Notes: a model not told the origin generated them from the letters alone. A stretch of 64,000 bases of DNA from Platanthera guangdongensis (GCA_039583875.1 CM077160.1:113231314-113295313), one strand, 5' to 3'. Positions 44,891 through 59,200 are shown, counted from the stretch's first letter. Program-made: numbers and translations.

Positions 44891-45849
44891 ACCGCTCTTG
44901 AGACTACTCCCGTGTACAAGCCTTTCTCCTGGACGACGCTAGCAGTGCGCAAGACTTTCTGCAAAGCACATAGAGCACCTCTCGAGCGTACTCCGGCACG
45001 CTTCGTGCACATTGCGCCTTCCAATCGACATCAAGCCTCTAGTCAGCAACAAGCACTCCGCTCCAAATTCCTCTGCGTGCAATAAGAGACAAGCCAAAGA
45101 GTCTAAGGCGCTCAGAATGCGTCGAACAAGCTTCCAAGCAGCGGTCAAAGACTCCAAAGCATCCAGGGTGTGTCATTTCCCACTATAGCAAACAAATGAC
45201 AGCTTCGTGCGCGGTGGCCTATCACCCTCCGAGCATCTCTTTCTCTCCCCCAACGATTATAACGAGGAGCGACGCATCACCCTTGCCTTATTTGCAAAGC
45301 TCTATACAACAACAACAACAACACCAACAACAAATAGTTTAAGTTTGGTCGGCACAGCTACGACTGTGTGATTTTTCACCTATTTTTGAGATTTTTCACG
45401 TTAAAAAACTCTCTTTCCAGCCTTCTCATTCTCATTGACTGTTTACGCGCTCGATCGCTCCCGGTCTAAGACAGTGCACTCTAAACCGATCTAGAGGAGC
45501 CTCAAGTTGGCCGCAACAATTTTAACATATCTTTATTTTATATTTTGATTTATTGAGAAATAAATGTGTCGTGTTAGCCCGATACGGCGATACTGCTATT
45601 ACATGACATTCACGTGACATTTGCCAGCCAATGCTAGTATGCTACTACAGTGTTACGAAACACGAAAACAAAAACGCTACCGCTCCTCCCCTTCTCCAAA
45701 CGGTCACCAACTCATCCAGTTTGGGTCCCGACGCATCATTTCCAAATTGAGGAGCTTAACAAAACTTTAATGCAACGTGATAAAAATGTAATAAATTGGA
45801 AACATATGAATATGGTTTGACATGTAAGAAAGAGCATGCAATGAATATG
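44891..45849. other. no gene recognised; (CAA)n at 45306-45333
   Basis: Contains a short CAA/AAC microsatellite and mixed-composition DNA that may be the rest of the LTR element with the TATA box at 44560. No PBS or protein domain identified. Confidence 0.35.
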
Positions 45850-45983
45850 ATCGCATGGGTTAAACCGTCATTTGTTAATGATCACCCAACAAACATCATT
45901 CCTTTGAACATAAAATTGAATGAAGTTCCCGAAGGACAATTTAACCCACATGTTCATGACCGCCGCCACCGTACCAAACAGAG
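45850..45983. mobile_element. MITE family B, inverted partial copy
   Basis: CGCATGGGTTAAACCGTCAT, CACCCAACAAACATCATTCC and TTCATGACCGCCGCCACCGT match 46392-46569 in reverse complement. The right end CCAAACAGAGC is clear; the left end is not. Confidence 0.7.
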
Positions 45984-46391
45984 CATTAATGACGCCTTTT
46001 TTTGGCCTCTTCCTCCAAAATATTCTTCCTAATCCATAATTTTACGCCCCCTTTGCCAATATTTTGCTCTCATATTTCTTCAAGATTCTCAAGAATTCAT
46101 CTACTTCTACCCAAAGTTTATCATTGCATTTCCTTAACTGCTATATTTGTGAGAGCATTTGGCAGTTATAAACGCACTTGCAAAAATAGGAAAAATGCAG
46201 GCAGTGTTTGGGCAACTGTGATCATGATCACGAATGTTGTTTTCTCAGACTCAAAATATTATCACAATCATATAGGCATGATAAAACGTCAACCGTCGTG
46301 AACGCCAGACTCCACAAAATTGGAATTTGGACTAGAAACACTGAAGTTCCAAACACAGGTAAATTATCAATATTGCGTGTTTGCTACTAAA

Positions 46392-46569
46392 GGCTCCGTA
46401 TGGCACGGTGGCGGCGGTCATGAACATGAATTAAATTGTCATTCGTTAACATCCACCTAAGGAACTTCATCCACTTTTATGTTGAAACGGACGATGTTTG
46501 TTAGGTGATCCTTAACGAATACGGTTAACCCATGCGTTTACGACCACCACCACCCTGCCAAACGGAGCC
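46392..46569. mobile_element. MITE family B, complete copy
   Basis: The 178-bp element has ends GGCTCCGTATGGCACGGTGG and, reverse complemented, GGCTCCGTTTGGCAGGGTGG. It is flanked by AAA on both sides. The GGCTCCGTTTGG terminus is typical of Tourist-type MITEs. Confidence 0.82.
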
Positions 46570-47203
46570 AAAGTCACACTGCCAATGCTCGGAAGCAACA
46601 AATGCCTCAAACAGAGTCCACATCATATTAAATCTGAACTTAACAGCTATACCGGACTTACCCATCTAACAGATCTAGCTGAACCACAACGATTCCAACG
46701 CTATAAAATTATAACAAGGGACCGCGGCAATCAATACTTCAATTTGAAAAATCTTATTCACTTGGCAATTTATTCCCAAAATTTGTTTAGAGTTTGTGAA
46801 AATATAGGAAGGTAGGGTCCAAAAAGGATGATTTTATCAACCTTGTTCTTGCACAAAAAAGCTAAAACCAATAATACATACAGTGAGAAGAACATTCATA
46901 CATCTACAACATTGCCTTCCCACGATTCTATCAATTCACATGATCAGAATTTTTTTGCGATAAAAATATAAAATAAACAATCATGTACAATGTCGAATTT
47001 CTCGACTAATTGAATTAGGTTTCAGCGAGCAGGTACTCATTTTGGTGCAGCTTTGAGCTGCAATTTTCGATCTTTTGAAAACAAGCACTACTATGATACA
47101 AGGAAAAAAATCAATTTTCGATCTTTTGAAAACAAGCACTACTATGATACAAGGAAAAAATCAGGTATGCTACCTTGCTCAGCTGGTAAACTGAAAGTTG
47201 CAA
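46570..47203. other. 3' flank and 3' UTR side of the SABRE-like gene
   Basis: The minus-strand gene stops at 47204, so this holds its 3' UTR and downstream DNA. It includes the 50-bp tandem duplication at 47061-47161. No poly(A) signal can be assigned firmly. Confidence 0.5.
47061..47161. repeat. perfect tandem duplication of about 51 bp in the presumed 3' UTR
   Basis: CAATTTTCGATCTTTTGAAA...GGAAAAAA(A)T occurs at 47061-47111 and 47112-47161, differing only in the length of the A run, which suggests a recent duplication. Confidence 0.95.
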
Positions 47204-50200
47204 TCAATTTGGAAGAATATCATCATTTAGTTCATCGCTTGAAGCATCAGATGAATCTATTTCAAATGGCAAGTTTTTCTCCGAGGATGATGGAGGCGAG
47301 TCTTGCCCTGGAAGTTCGAGAACTGCAAGAAAATGCAATGCAAAATTTCAGAGAAAGATGAGTGGTAGTAGAACTTTCAGTAAATTACTACACCAGTGAA
47401 AATTCAAGTTCTTGGGGTTGAACATAGATTGGAAAAAATGAAACCAAGAAAGGAAAAAAGGCCTATGATTGCGGTATAAATGTCCCCAAGCAAAAAACTT
47501 GTATAATGTTAGCAAATGTTTGAGAATAATGATTCAGAATCACCATATAGTTGACTAATAACTCCAGAAGTTTTGATCTTCCGGTACATACCAAGCAGCC
47601 GCATGTCATATTTAACTAATGCCATGGCAGGGGTTTCAGTAAACTTAAACCATCTTCAATGAAATTTTATGTTTAAAGATTGATGACAAGTAAAAAAGGG
47701 AGGAAATATTCATGATTGTGATAAAAGAGGCCATGTCTGGAGCTGGTGTGACCAAATATTAAGAACATTGTTTCAAGAATCTCCTAAAATTAAACTTTCA
47801 AGTGAGATTATGCTCATTGTTGGTTTTGAGAATTTAGTCTCACATTGGGAAACTAATGTAATTTTGTGCATTTAATATTGATATAACAAATTAACATGGA
47901 AGTACAGTATGTTAGGCCCCACGGCACTTCAACAAGATCCAATAAAAAAAGTGCTAGAGGATATAAATCCCGAGCCCCTCCACATACAACCAATCTTAGA
48001 TTCTAACAGTTAGATATCATGACCCTAACATATGAGGGAACATAGGGAGAATATAAATACCGAGCCCCTCCACATACAACCAATTGCTTTTATATTGAAT
48101 GCTTATATTCTAACAGTTAGATTTCATGAAATCACATGCTTGTTTGACTAATGCATGAAAAAAAAAACGAAGTACTACATCCTCGATCTAAATTCAAATT
48201 TAATATAGCAAAACTTCAATGGTTTGACCAAAACATTTAAGAACAATGACTCAACAATCACCACACATTAACTAAATGTGATTGTAATTTGAGCATCGAT
48301 TTTCTGAAAAACATATGAGCAGGATACAATCAGGGAAGAGTCATAAAAATTGATCAAGCATGCTTACCCGAGGAATTTTTCCCCTTCATCCGAAACTTCT
48401 TTGTGCGCCGCTGGATAAGCCTTCTAGCCTTTGTTATCGTGAGCTGTCTAGCGAAAGGAGATATCTCAGTATCACCATCACTCCAGTCGCCTAGCAAATC
48501 ACCCTCTGCATCACCTCTCATAGTTCGAAGCACAAAGGCCTTGGCTTTACGACGTTGAGAGCTGAACAGTCCTCTAATGGAGGTGACAAAACCATCACCG
48601 GCACCATCATCTTGGTGCTTCAGAAATTGTACAGGAAACTGATAAGACTCTCTAGGCTTTACTCCCTCAATGCCACTGAGATTGAGATCACTGGCAGGAG
48701 AACCATTCTCTTGTACATCCTTCTGGCCAAGTGACTTAGCTTTGAATTTTTTGCCCTGTATTACTCAAAGAATAATGAAATGTTCTTAGGCTCTGCTTGT
48801 TTGGGCATTTTAACTCCATTTAGTGGGGTAAAAAGCCACCGGATAAATTGATATGCTGGGTAATCTCAATTTTGGAGCTCTGGTCCAGTGGAAAGGGCAA
48901 GAAACTCCATTTTGAGTTTCATTTCTCAACAGAACTCCAGTTTCCACAGGAGCTGCCAGCACCGCTCTCCCAAACGGAGCCTAGCTTGGCGATGATTTTG
49001 TTTGAAAATGTCTGAAAGAGGGGAAAATAGTACGCAAACTGTTATGACAGATGAGAGCTACCTGCATGCCAGTTACAGATTTCAGAACTCCCCATATTAC
49101 ATGCTTCTTTACTCGAGAAAAAAGTCTTCCCCAGGTGCAAATGAATTCCTCGCGGTGGAAGGTATCCATCAGCAACCTCAAATCACTAACCGGAAATCTT
49201 GACCCATCGTAAGTAAGAAGCAATTCTACCTATGAAAACATACAATAGGCCAGGTTAATCACTAAAGAATCTTTGTCGTTGAGTATGGGCATTATAGCAG
49301 ACCAACCTGGCTGATCTTGACATTGTGAAATTCGGTCAATCTGGCTGGCCTGGCTCTTTTGTTATCCGGGGATTTCCCATCCTTCTTTTCTTCGAGAGAC
49401 TGTCGATAGGATTTAACCGACTTCACATCTTTAGGTTTACTTTTTGACATTTCACTCACTGGATGTTCCATGGATGAGACCAGAGGACCACTTTTTGTAG
49501 GGGAGTGGCTCGAAGAATGAGCATTCATGACAAGTTCATTTGCTACAGACTCGGCCACACTTTCTTCCCATGTTTTGTCAAATGACGATGTTCTTCTCAG
49601 TTCAGGTCCACGTGGAATGTTTCCTTTAAGATTTTCTGACTTCACAGGCTGCACATAAAATATGACAAAAAATAATCGTACATGTAAGTGATGATTAATT
49701 TAGTTGTAAGATAATAGAATAAACCTTTGTTAAATTCTGTCTTTCACAAGCCTCAAATTCTTTTGAAGACTGAGAGCTTGATGCAGTTGCTTCAGAAGTA
49801 AAGCTACCTTTCTTTCCTCGCTTTGAGCCAGATGTTGTCGAAACTTTCCATGCTTCCTTTTGATTTAGTAAAAGCAACTTGGATCAGGAGAAGTAAAAAA
49901 AAAAAGCTTAGATTCTGCTGAATAGAAGTTTCCGCATATCATATACCTGCCGTCTCTGTTGGTCTTGTTCATCTCCCGGAAAGAAATAGTGCCACATCAT
50001 CCGATACATACTTTCTGTTAAATGGATCTTCAGAGGAAAGATATTGACCTACAACAGTAGAACTGAGCTTGAAAACCCTAAGGCAAAACCGTGTGCTTAC
50101 AAAACTAATATTCATACCACATCCAAATAAATCCTAATGATTACCTGCATTTCCTTCTTATATAAAAGTTTTTGACATTTCAGCGGGTTGAAATTGGTAG

Positions 50201-53200
50201 ATTACAGAACTAAAACAATCAGTGAAATCCATTAACAGGAAATTTTGAGAAACTAAAAAAAACTTAAAAGATGCCTCCAGGGATTTTGTTTGTACATGTT
50301 CACAATGCAAACTTATCTCTCAACGTGCCATCTTTTTCAGATGTTTGCTTCATGCTCCTAAATTTAGCCCAGGCTCTGGCGTAGGTCCCAATTGCTCCGT
50401 CTCAGGCCCTGATAAAGTGGGCTCCTCCAACGCCGTGCCTGACTTTTGGTACGACTGGTAGAAAACCACACTGTGAAGCACATCAGCGATGTACACAACA
50501 GGAGGCACACAAATCAAAGTGGTAGACATGCCTACTTCTGTGGTTGGCCAAATCATATTGAAGCAGTGCACATTCAGAAGCATGAGTATCTTAATCACTG
50601 GTGACACCATCTCAAGCCACTTTTCTACTATTGCGGCTGAAACCACGAACCCTGAAGGAGATCATTCTCAACCTTTCTGTCCTCCCCACACAGCACCTCC
50701 AAACCCATGTCTCCTCTGCATCTATTGAACTTGCATCCTACTTATTTCATAGTGCATTTTGCATTGTAGATTATGACGCTATGGTCCATATGACACAACA
50801 ACATGAACCGTTGTAGTACCATAAAAAACAACCTCTCTGAGGTATATCATAGCGCCACCACCCCCATATCTAGATCTGGAGTAGTACCTCTCACTCCCAC
50901 TATAAAACATCATTCAGATTTCTTGTTTCTGTTAGAAATCACGTCTGGGCCCCTCGTCGGGTACTAAGTCCAGATCATCGTGGCCGATTGCAGTTGAATG
51001 GCGAGAACATCCCCAATCAAATCTCCCGGGCGCATGTGGGACCCTCGTCGGGTACATGAACCCAGATCAAGCGGAATAAATTCTCAGGTAGGTTGTTGAG
51101 GCCCGAGATAGAACCCGGGACCTCCTTTATCAGTCTACACTTAGGAGCTTGATAAAGGAGATCCCGGGTTATATCCCGGGCCTCAACAACCTACCTGAGA
51201 ATTTATTCCGCGTGATCTGAGTTCATGTACCCGACGAGGGTCCCACACATGCCCGAGATATTTGGTTGGGGATGTTCTCACCATTCGACTGCAGTCGGCC
51301 ACGATGATCTGGACTTAGTCCCCGACGAGGGGCCCACACGTGGTTTCTAACAGTTTCTATCTCTCATTTCTGTTAATTATGTAGTAGTCTTACTCCATCA
51401 ATAACTACCCCGTATTTCTGTCTTCTTCTTTTGTGATACAAGATATTTAGACATGGAGTATCATTAGTACGTGCGACTAGAGAACTAGCATTACATTCTG
51501 GACATTCCCACATCTGCCCATGCTTGTATCTCCACCATTAACTGAGACTGTCATTTTGCCAAGCTTTCCCTTCAACGTCTTCGATGGGATAGCCCTAAGC
51601 ATCTTTTTTGTGAGTCTTGTAATTCACAGTGATAGCCCAATGATGTACTTAGGCATTAATGACAAATTGAACATTGTGCAGAGAGATCTATGCTTAGTTA
51701 TTAAAGGCGCAAGACGCACAAATGCGCAAATGGGTCTTGGAGCTTAGGCGCAAGGCTCAAGGTGCAGACGCGCGCCCGAAGAAGGCAAGGCGCAACCGCA
51801 TTCATTTTAAATAATTAGCATCAAACATAAGTTCATCTTTTTAAACAAATTCTTTATATATTCTACTCATTAGTCATTCATTACTATCATTTATCTCTTA
51901 AAAAATAAAATCAAAATGGTCGCTTGCATCATATCTAAGTCTCAACAATCGATTATGTTTCAAGAACACTAAATCGTATAAAATTTAATAAGTTCTTGCA
52001 TTATTTTTTTCATTATTTTGAAAAAAAAGTTTACAACAAAAATCACACTCATGCGCGCCTTTAATGTCCAAAGGCGCAAAAAAGGCACACGAAGGCGCAA
52101 ACCTCTGAGCTTGGTGAGCCTGGAGCCTTAGGCGCGCCCGAGATGCGCCTTTAACAACATAAGATTTATGTTAGTTGGGTACTCCCACACTCAGAAAGAA
52201 AGCATATGCTACTTTTGTTCTGCTCGGAAACTAATCGTTTATGCAGATGTGATTCGAAGATCAACTTTTTTCATCTCATTCCACACTACTCTCGTGGTAC
52301 CTTCCTATCCCACGTTCCACCAAATCTACTATTTCAACTTCCCTGACTCCTCTATCTATTACTCATTCCCCATCTCACTTATTTCATGTTGGACATCCCC
52401 TACATCTAAAATACTACATCCTCCATAGAGCTCATCATTTTGTTACGTTATTTGCTGCTGCTACTACTCCTACGCCCGAGGATCTCCCCATTGTCCTTTG
52501 TAGAGTTAAGCGTTCATGTACCACTCATCCTTTGTCTAATTTTGTTTCATTCACCATTTGGCTCCTCCATTACACAAACTTGCTCTCTCTCTCTCTCTCT
52601 CTCCTTTTGCTGTCATCACTGCCTCTTCCGTTGTCTAGGTACTACAACATATTGGGTGGCACGTAGTCATAGATGATGAGATACTTTGAGGTCACTCACA
52701 TTTTCGTCATCGATGTGTATTTACAGTAAAACACAAATCGGATGGTTTCGTTGAGCGTGTCTTGTGGATCGATGTTTTACTTGGTAACATAACATTGATT
52801 ATGCTAACACCCCCCTAATTTTCAAAGAGAACACTAAACATTATTCCAGTTTAGATATCATTTGTTGTTCAAAGCATTGATTATGTTGAGCGCATCCCGT
52901 GGCTCGCAGTTTTACTAAACAACATATCATTGATTATGTTGACACTTTCTCTCCAGTTTTCAAACGGATCAATATTCAAGTTTTTATATCATTTGTTATT
53001 CATTGACAGCGGAAGCTACAAGAACTTGATAGAAAATATTTTCCCAAAAGTGATTTAAATGAGATAGTGTATATGTGTAAGCTACCTGGATATGAGACTC
53101 ACCACGATCCTTCTTGTTAACGTCAATGACATCGCCATCACTAGGAGCGACACCGCATGGATTTTAAGGTCAAACTTCACCTGGCCAAGCATTTTAAAAC

Positions 53201-56200
53201 TAAAAATCACGGTGCCCTTAGCTACTTATAGGCTTAGTTATAAAGGCGCGCGCCTGAAGCGCCGGGCGCAGCCCGTAGCGCCTTAGCACGGCTGAGGCGG
53301 GCGATGTGCCCCAGGCGCGCCCAGGTGCGCGCCTTATAGGCTCCCAGGCGCGCCTGGGCCTTTCAACGTTTTATTTTTAAATTTTTTTTATGGACAAAAA
53401 CATGATCTTAGACGCACCCGAGTCACCCCCTAGGCGCACGTGGACGCCCAATTCGTTGAAATTGAGCGAATTGGCCGCCCAATTCGCACAATTTCAGCGA
53501 ATTGGGCGTCCAATTCGCTCAATTTCAGCGAATTGGGCGCCCAATTCGCTCACTTTCAGCGAATTGGGCGCCCAATTCGCTCACTTTCAGCGAATTGGGC
53601 GCCTAATTCGCTCAATTTCGTTTTCCCCAATTTTTACGCTTCACGTGCCTCAGTCGCGTGCTTGCGCCTTGCGCCTAAGCTCTAGGGGCCCTTTGCGCCT
53701 CGGTGCACCTTGCGCCTTTGATAACTTAGCTTATAGGCCATCGAATCTAGAGGTAACTCCCTCATCCATTCTCAAAGAAAATATTGCACGGATCTTCTTT
53801 AGGATTCTAGATTCTAAGGATGTAGACTTGCCGATACACAGGTGGAGGCAAATGTTACACATTCCTATCGTGCTCAAACTTGGATCTTTGTTGCTTAGTC
53901 CTGTGTATTATTGAAGGCTACTTAGGAAGCTAATTTATTTGATAGTCACTATCCATCTCCTCATGTAGGGTGTTATGAGTCAAGTTATGCATATTATGTG
54001 AAATTTTCATCTTTAAATAGTTAAGCATTGTTCGGTATCTAAAATGCGCTCAATTGAATAAGAAAAATAACCTAATGAATATTATTCATCCACCATGGGG
54101 GGAATATATAGGAGAAACAAAGATACATAAAGACCCACTCACACATGAATACAAATATAATAACCGCAAACTAGTCAATACTCCCTCTCAAGCTAGAGCG
54201 AAGAGATCAAGCAAGCCCAGCTTGCCACAAGTAGAGAGGAGTTTGGAAGGCCCAATTGCCTTGGTAAAGACATCTGCAATCTGCTCTGCAGAGGGAACAT
54301 AGGACGCTGCAAGAGTCCCTGAACGGATGTGCTCCCTGAGAAAGTGAACATCAATCTCAATATGTTTAGTCCTCTCATGCAGAACAGAGTCGGAGGATAG
54401 AATGAGAGCGGACTGATTGTCGCAAAAAAGTGTTGAGGAACAAGAAGGAGGAAAGCCAAGCTCGGTCAAGAGTACGCAACCAAAGGAGCTCAATAGCGCC
54501 ATGGGCCATAGCTCGGTACTCAGCCTCAGCAGAGGAGCAGGAGACAACACTCTGCTTCTTGTTTTTCAAGGAAATAAGATTGTTGCCACAGAAAGTGCAC
54601 GTCCCCGAAGTAGAACGTCGATCAGTGAGGGAACCATCATCGTCAAAATCCGTGTAACAGGTGATACCGGGGGATGGAGATGAACGGTAGAAGAGCCCAA
54701 GACCAGGAGATCCCTTCAAGTAGTGGAGGATCTGAAATGCTGCATCTAGGTGAGAAGTCCGTAGAGCATGCATGAACTGACTGACCACACTCACAACAAA
54801 GCTAATGTCGGGGCGAGTGTTGGTCAAGTAGATAAGTCTGCCAACCATACGTTGGTATCTGCCCGGCTCAGGGAGAGGATCGCCAGACTCGGCGTGTAAG
54901 CGGTGGTTCAGATCCATGGGTGTAGACATATGAGAGCACCCAAGAAGGCCAGTATCACTTAAGAGGTCGAGTGTATACTTGCGCTGAGACAGAGATCCTC
55001 TGTTGAGATCTGACAACCTAAATCCCGAGAAAGTACTTCAGAGGTCCCAAATCTTTCACCTCAAATGCCTTCTGAAGCACCCCCATGATTTGAAGTATTC
55101 CCAAGCTGTCGTCACCGATAAGAATGATATCATCCACATAGACAAGAATAATGACCTTACGACCATCCACAGCAGTCCGAACAAAGTACATGTGGTCGAC
55201 ATGGCATCGGGTGAACCCACTCTGAAGCACAACGGTACCGAACCGCTCAAACCATGTTCGAGGGGACTGGTTCAACCCATAAAAGGACTTCTGCAAAAGA
55301 CAAACACGACACAAATACTCCCCCTGAAACTTGTAACCGGGGGGCGGATCCATATAAACTTCCTCAGTAAGATCGTCATTGAGGAAGATATTCTTCACAT
55401 CCAGCTGACGAAGAGGCCACCCATGGCAGACAGCGAGAGAAATAAGTAAACGGACAGTAGAGAGCTTGGCTACAGGGGCAAAGGTCACACCGTAATCCCC
55501 AGGAGTCTGAGTGAAGCCCTTTGCAACAAGGCGGGCCTTGTAGCGGCCAAGAGAACCGTCAACATTATACTTGACAGTGTAAAACCAACGACAACCAACA
55601 GTCTTTCGGCCTGCGGGAAGAGGAACCAAGCACAAGGTGTCAACCTTCTGTAATGCGGACATCTCATCCTCCGTGGCCGCCACCTACTCGGGGTGCTGGA
55701 ACGCCTCAGTCATCAAACTCGAAACTCTGATCTGGTCAGTAGCAGTCAGGAAAGCCGGTAACCCAGGGAAAGACGCTGATAGGACACATAGCTTGCCACA
55801 GGATGGTCAGTAACGCAAGAACACTTACCCTTGCGAACTGCAATGGGTAAGTCAGAGGAGGTAAGAACATCACCTGCCAAAGAAGGTGACACAAGGTCCT
55901 GCGAGCTGGGTGCAACCAGAGGATCCAGAAGTATGGGGTGGACATGTGAAGACCCCCGTGGGCCACGGGTGTACGTCCGCAACGGAAGCGAGTCGTGCAA
56001 CGGAGCTAAGGCAACTGGAGCCGGCTGTGGCGGAGCAGAAGGAGCAGCAGATACATGAGAGGCACCAAAGAAAGGGACATCCTCAAAGAACGTAACATCC
56101 AGGGAGTGAAAGGTACTCCGAGAAGAGGCGTCAAAACACCGATATCCCTTGGAAGAGGAGGAATATCCCAAAAATAAGCAGCGGATAGCTTTGTCATCAA

Positions 56201-59200
56201 GTTTTGTCTGAGTCAGACTGCGGTCCTGGACAAAGCACACACACCCGAACACCCGGAGAGGAACGGGGAACAGAGGACGGCAGGGAGATAGGAAACTAAG
56301 GGATACCCGACCTGCTAAAGGCCGACAAGACAGACAGTTGACCAAGAAGGTCCCTGTAAGAAGGGCAGCACTCCAAAACGACTTGGGAACGTAAGACCCA
56401 CAAAGAAGACACCATGTCATATTCAGAAGGTGACGATTCTTGCGTTCCGCCAGACTGTTCTGTTCCGGTGTATAGGGACAAGAGAACTGGTGAAGGGTTT
56501 CTTGGCTAGCAAGGAAAGCGGTGAAAGAGGAAGAGGTATACCCCCCTCCCTCCATTATCGGAGCGAAAGACCCGAATACGAGAGGTGAACTGAGTCTTAA
56601 CCATATGAGTAAACTTGGTATATAAATCATAGACGTTAGATTTGGCACGCATAAGATAGAGCCAACAACAACGAGTAAAATCATCTATAAAAGTAACAAA
56701 ATAACAAAATCCATCATAAGAAACAACCGGGGCAGGTCCCCAAACATCCGAGTGAATAATATCAAACGGTATAAAACTACGAGAAACATATACATGATAG
56801 GAAGTGCGTGTGTGTTTGCTAAGCTAGCACACATCACACTGAAAGAAGTGATCAAATGAGACACTCGGAAAAAGAGATGACACAATCTGAGGACTCGCAT
56901 GCCCCAGTCTGGCATGCTACAGAGCAGGTGAAGTAGCAACGACAGTGATGGACGGTGGTGAGAGACGTGGCGAAGGTGGGGAAAGAGGTGGGAGATCCAG
57001 CTGGTAAATTCCGTTGTGCTCACGGTTGTAGCAAAAAATCCTCCTCGTGGTCAGGTCCTGAAAAACAAATCCAGAAGGAAAAAATGTCACCGAGCAGTGC
57101 ATCGAACGAGTAAATTGACTAACAGAACGAAGACTTAAAGCAAGCTTGGGAACATGAAGAACTGAACCCAAGGAGAAAGAGGACATAGGAACTGTGCCCC
57201 GATGAAGGATGAGAGTCACAGAGCCATTGGCAAGGAGAACCTGGCGATGGACGCTCGGAGACTCAAGAAAAGAGAGCAAGCGTGGCTCACCAGTCATGTG
57301 ATCAGTGGCCCCAGAGTCAATCACCCAGGGAGAGGAAGATCCCTCTTGAGTGACGTGAAAGGCCGTCGGGGTACCTGATGCAGATGCTGAAGTCGACGAG
57401 AATGGCGAGACATGAAACGGCTAAGCAGGGAGAGGCTAGTGCTAAGACAAAAACTGGGACTGCTGCTGAAGCTGGGACTGAAGCTGCTGCACTTGAGCCA
57501 TAAGCTGACTCCAGCCGGCGGGAGGAGCCCCAGAAGAGGCACTGTAATCAGGTTGGCCCCCAAAGTCCGAAGAAGTAGCGGCGGCGATACGCGTGGCTGA
57601 GGACTGCTGGTGTAGGTGAGGAAAGATCAGCCAACATCTGGCTCTCTCATGACTAGTCCGAAGGCAGTGCTGACAGTGAACAGAAGCAAACAGGCTCTCG
57701 TGGCCACTCCGCGACATTTAGGGATAGAAGTACGCCCTCCATGCACAGTAGAAGTACGATACGAAGCCAGAGCCATTTGGTCTGGAAGAGGAACAGAAGC
57801 TGGAACGGAAGAAACCGCGGTCAGGCAGGCACGACGCTCATGCTCCTCCACCATGGAGTAAGCATCCAAGATATCAGGAAGAGGATTCATGCTGATAATC
57901 TGAACCCGAATCTGCTCAAACTTGGGTCGCAACCCCATCAGGAACTGGTAGGTCTCCTGCTTCTCCTGCCTCCACTTGGCAACAAGAAAATCTTCTGAAT
58001 GTGGAAAAGCACGAAGTGGCTCGAGGTCAGAAAGGTCCCGGAATCTCCAAAAGAGAAAGGTAAAGTACTCGTGCACCTAATGATCCCCCTGATGAGCAGT
58101 AGAAATCTCCTGTAAGACAGAATAGATCCACACGTATCAACGCGAGTGTGACCGTAGATACGCGTCAAGACAGCCCAAAGAGACGACATGAAATCGAAAT
58201 GCATAAACTGCTTGTAAATGCGGGGTTCAATGGAGCATTGAAGCCACACGAGAATCTTGAAATTTTCTGTGCGCCATTGACGGATAGCCCTTTCATCGGT
58301 AGGCTTGGGAACACCATTAGATTCAAGCTAATCGAGTTTGTCATGTCCGGCAAGATGGACTCACACGGAGTTGGACTAAGACATAAAGTTCTTCTCATTG
58401 AGAAAGGCGGTAGTGATGCGCTGAGCAAAAACATCATTCGAACCAAGAAGGGAGGAATCCATGGAAAGTGAACAAGAGAACTCCAAAAAAAAAAAGAAAT
58501 CCCCAAGGGAGGGGAGAAAAGAACAGGAAGGATAGCAATGAAACCCTTAAACGCAAGAAGGAAATCCCATCCCCAAAAAAAGAAAGACTGAAGATCACAG
58601 ATCTAGGTCATGAGAAGAAAAGAAAATGAGGAACGGGTGTTAAACACCAAACAAATCAGCGGCAGAAGACTTGCAGTGGGGTCGGCGGCGAACAACATGC
58701 GAAAGACCTGCAACGGGGTCGGCGGAAGGTCTGCAGCAGGGTCGGCGGAAGACCTGCAGTGGGGTCGGCGATGTCGCGGAAGACCTGCATCGATCTATGG
58801 CTCCAACGGTTTCAGAACTAAACTTGGCTGAAGAGCCTCTCAGATTGTCGACATCCTCACCAAATCACTATCACATCTCCTATACGTTCAGTTTTTGTTC
58901 AAGATTGGTTCAAACGATAGATGTTCAAATCTGTGGCTGTCGATTGGAGGGAGGGCGGCACGGCCCTAGGGACTTCGGTCGTACAACGTGGAGGGGGAGA
59001 GAGCTGGTGGATGGAGTATGAGGGAGCCCTAAAACATCAATAGACGCCCAAATGAAATTCTTACTTAAGCATGACCAGTTATAACACGAACTTAAATATA
59101 AATCCTAAGTCTCAAATAAATTGAAACGTGTTCAGGACCAACCCATGCCCATAATTAAATATCGCTTTAATGACATAACAAAAGTGCGACAAAGAGAAAT

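Larger units (their letters stand above)
54056..59036 (-). mobile_element. copia retrotransposon in the SABRE-like intron, same strand as the gene, 5' LTR not found
   Basis: Minus-strand gag, protease, integrase, RT and RNase H are all recognisable (58462 down to 54188). A short 3' LTR of about 122 bp is inferred at 54056-54177, with a PPT (GAGAGGGAGTAT) before it. No matching 5' LTR or initiator-type PBS is visible right of 58462, so the 5' end is deleted or rearranged; the right limit is a guess. Frames are interrupted several times. Confidence 0.75.

Noticed and set aside
44525..44942. Ala/Arg/Pro-rich frames on both strands
   Set aside because: Read-through of the 27-bp repeat.
50350..50646. 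98-codon minus-strand frame in the SABRE intron
   Set aside because: Reads like a protein in places but I know no matching family and see no splice or promoter context. Possible captured fragment, not claimed.
54051..59041. TCAAT as the TSD of the intronic copia element
   Set aside because: The pentamer occurs at both limits, but the right limit is not an LTR copy, so the match may be chance.
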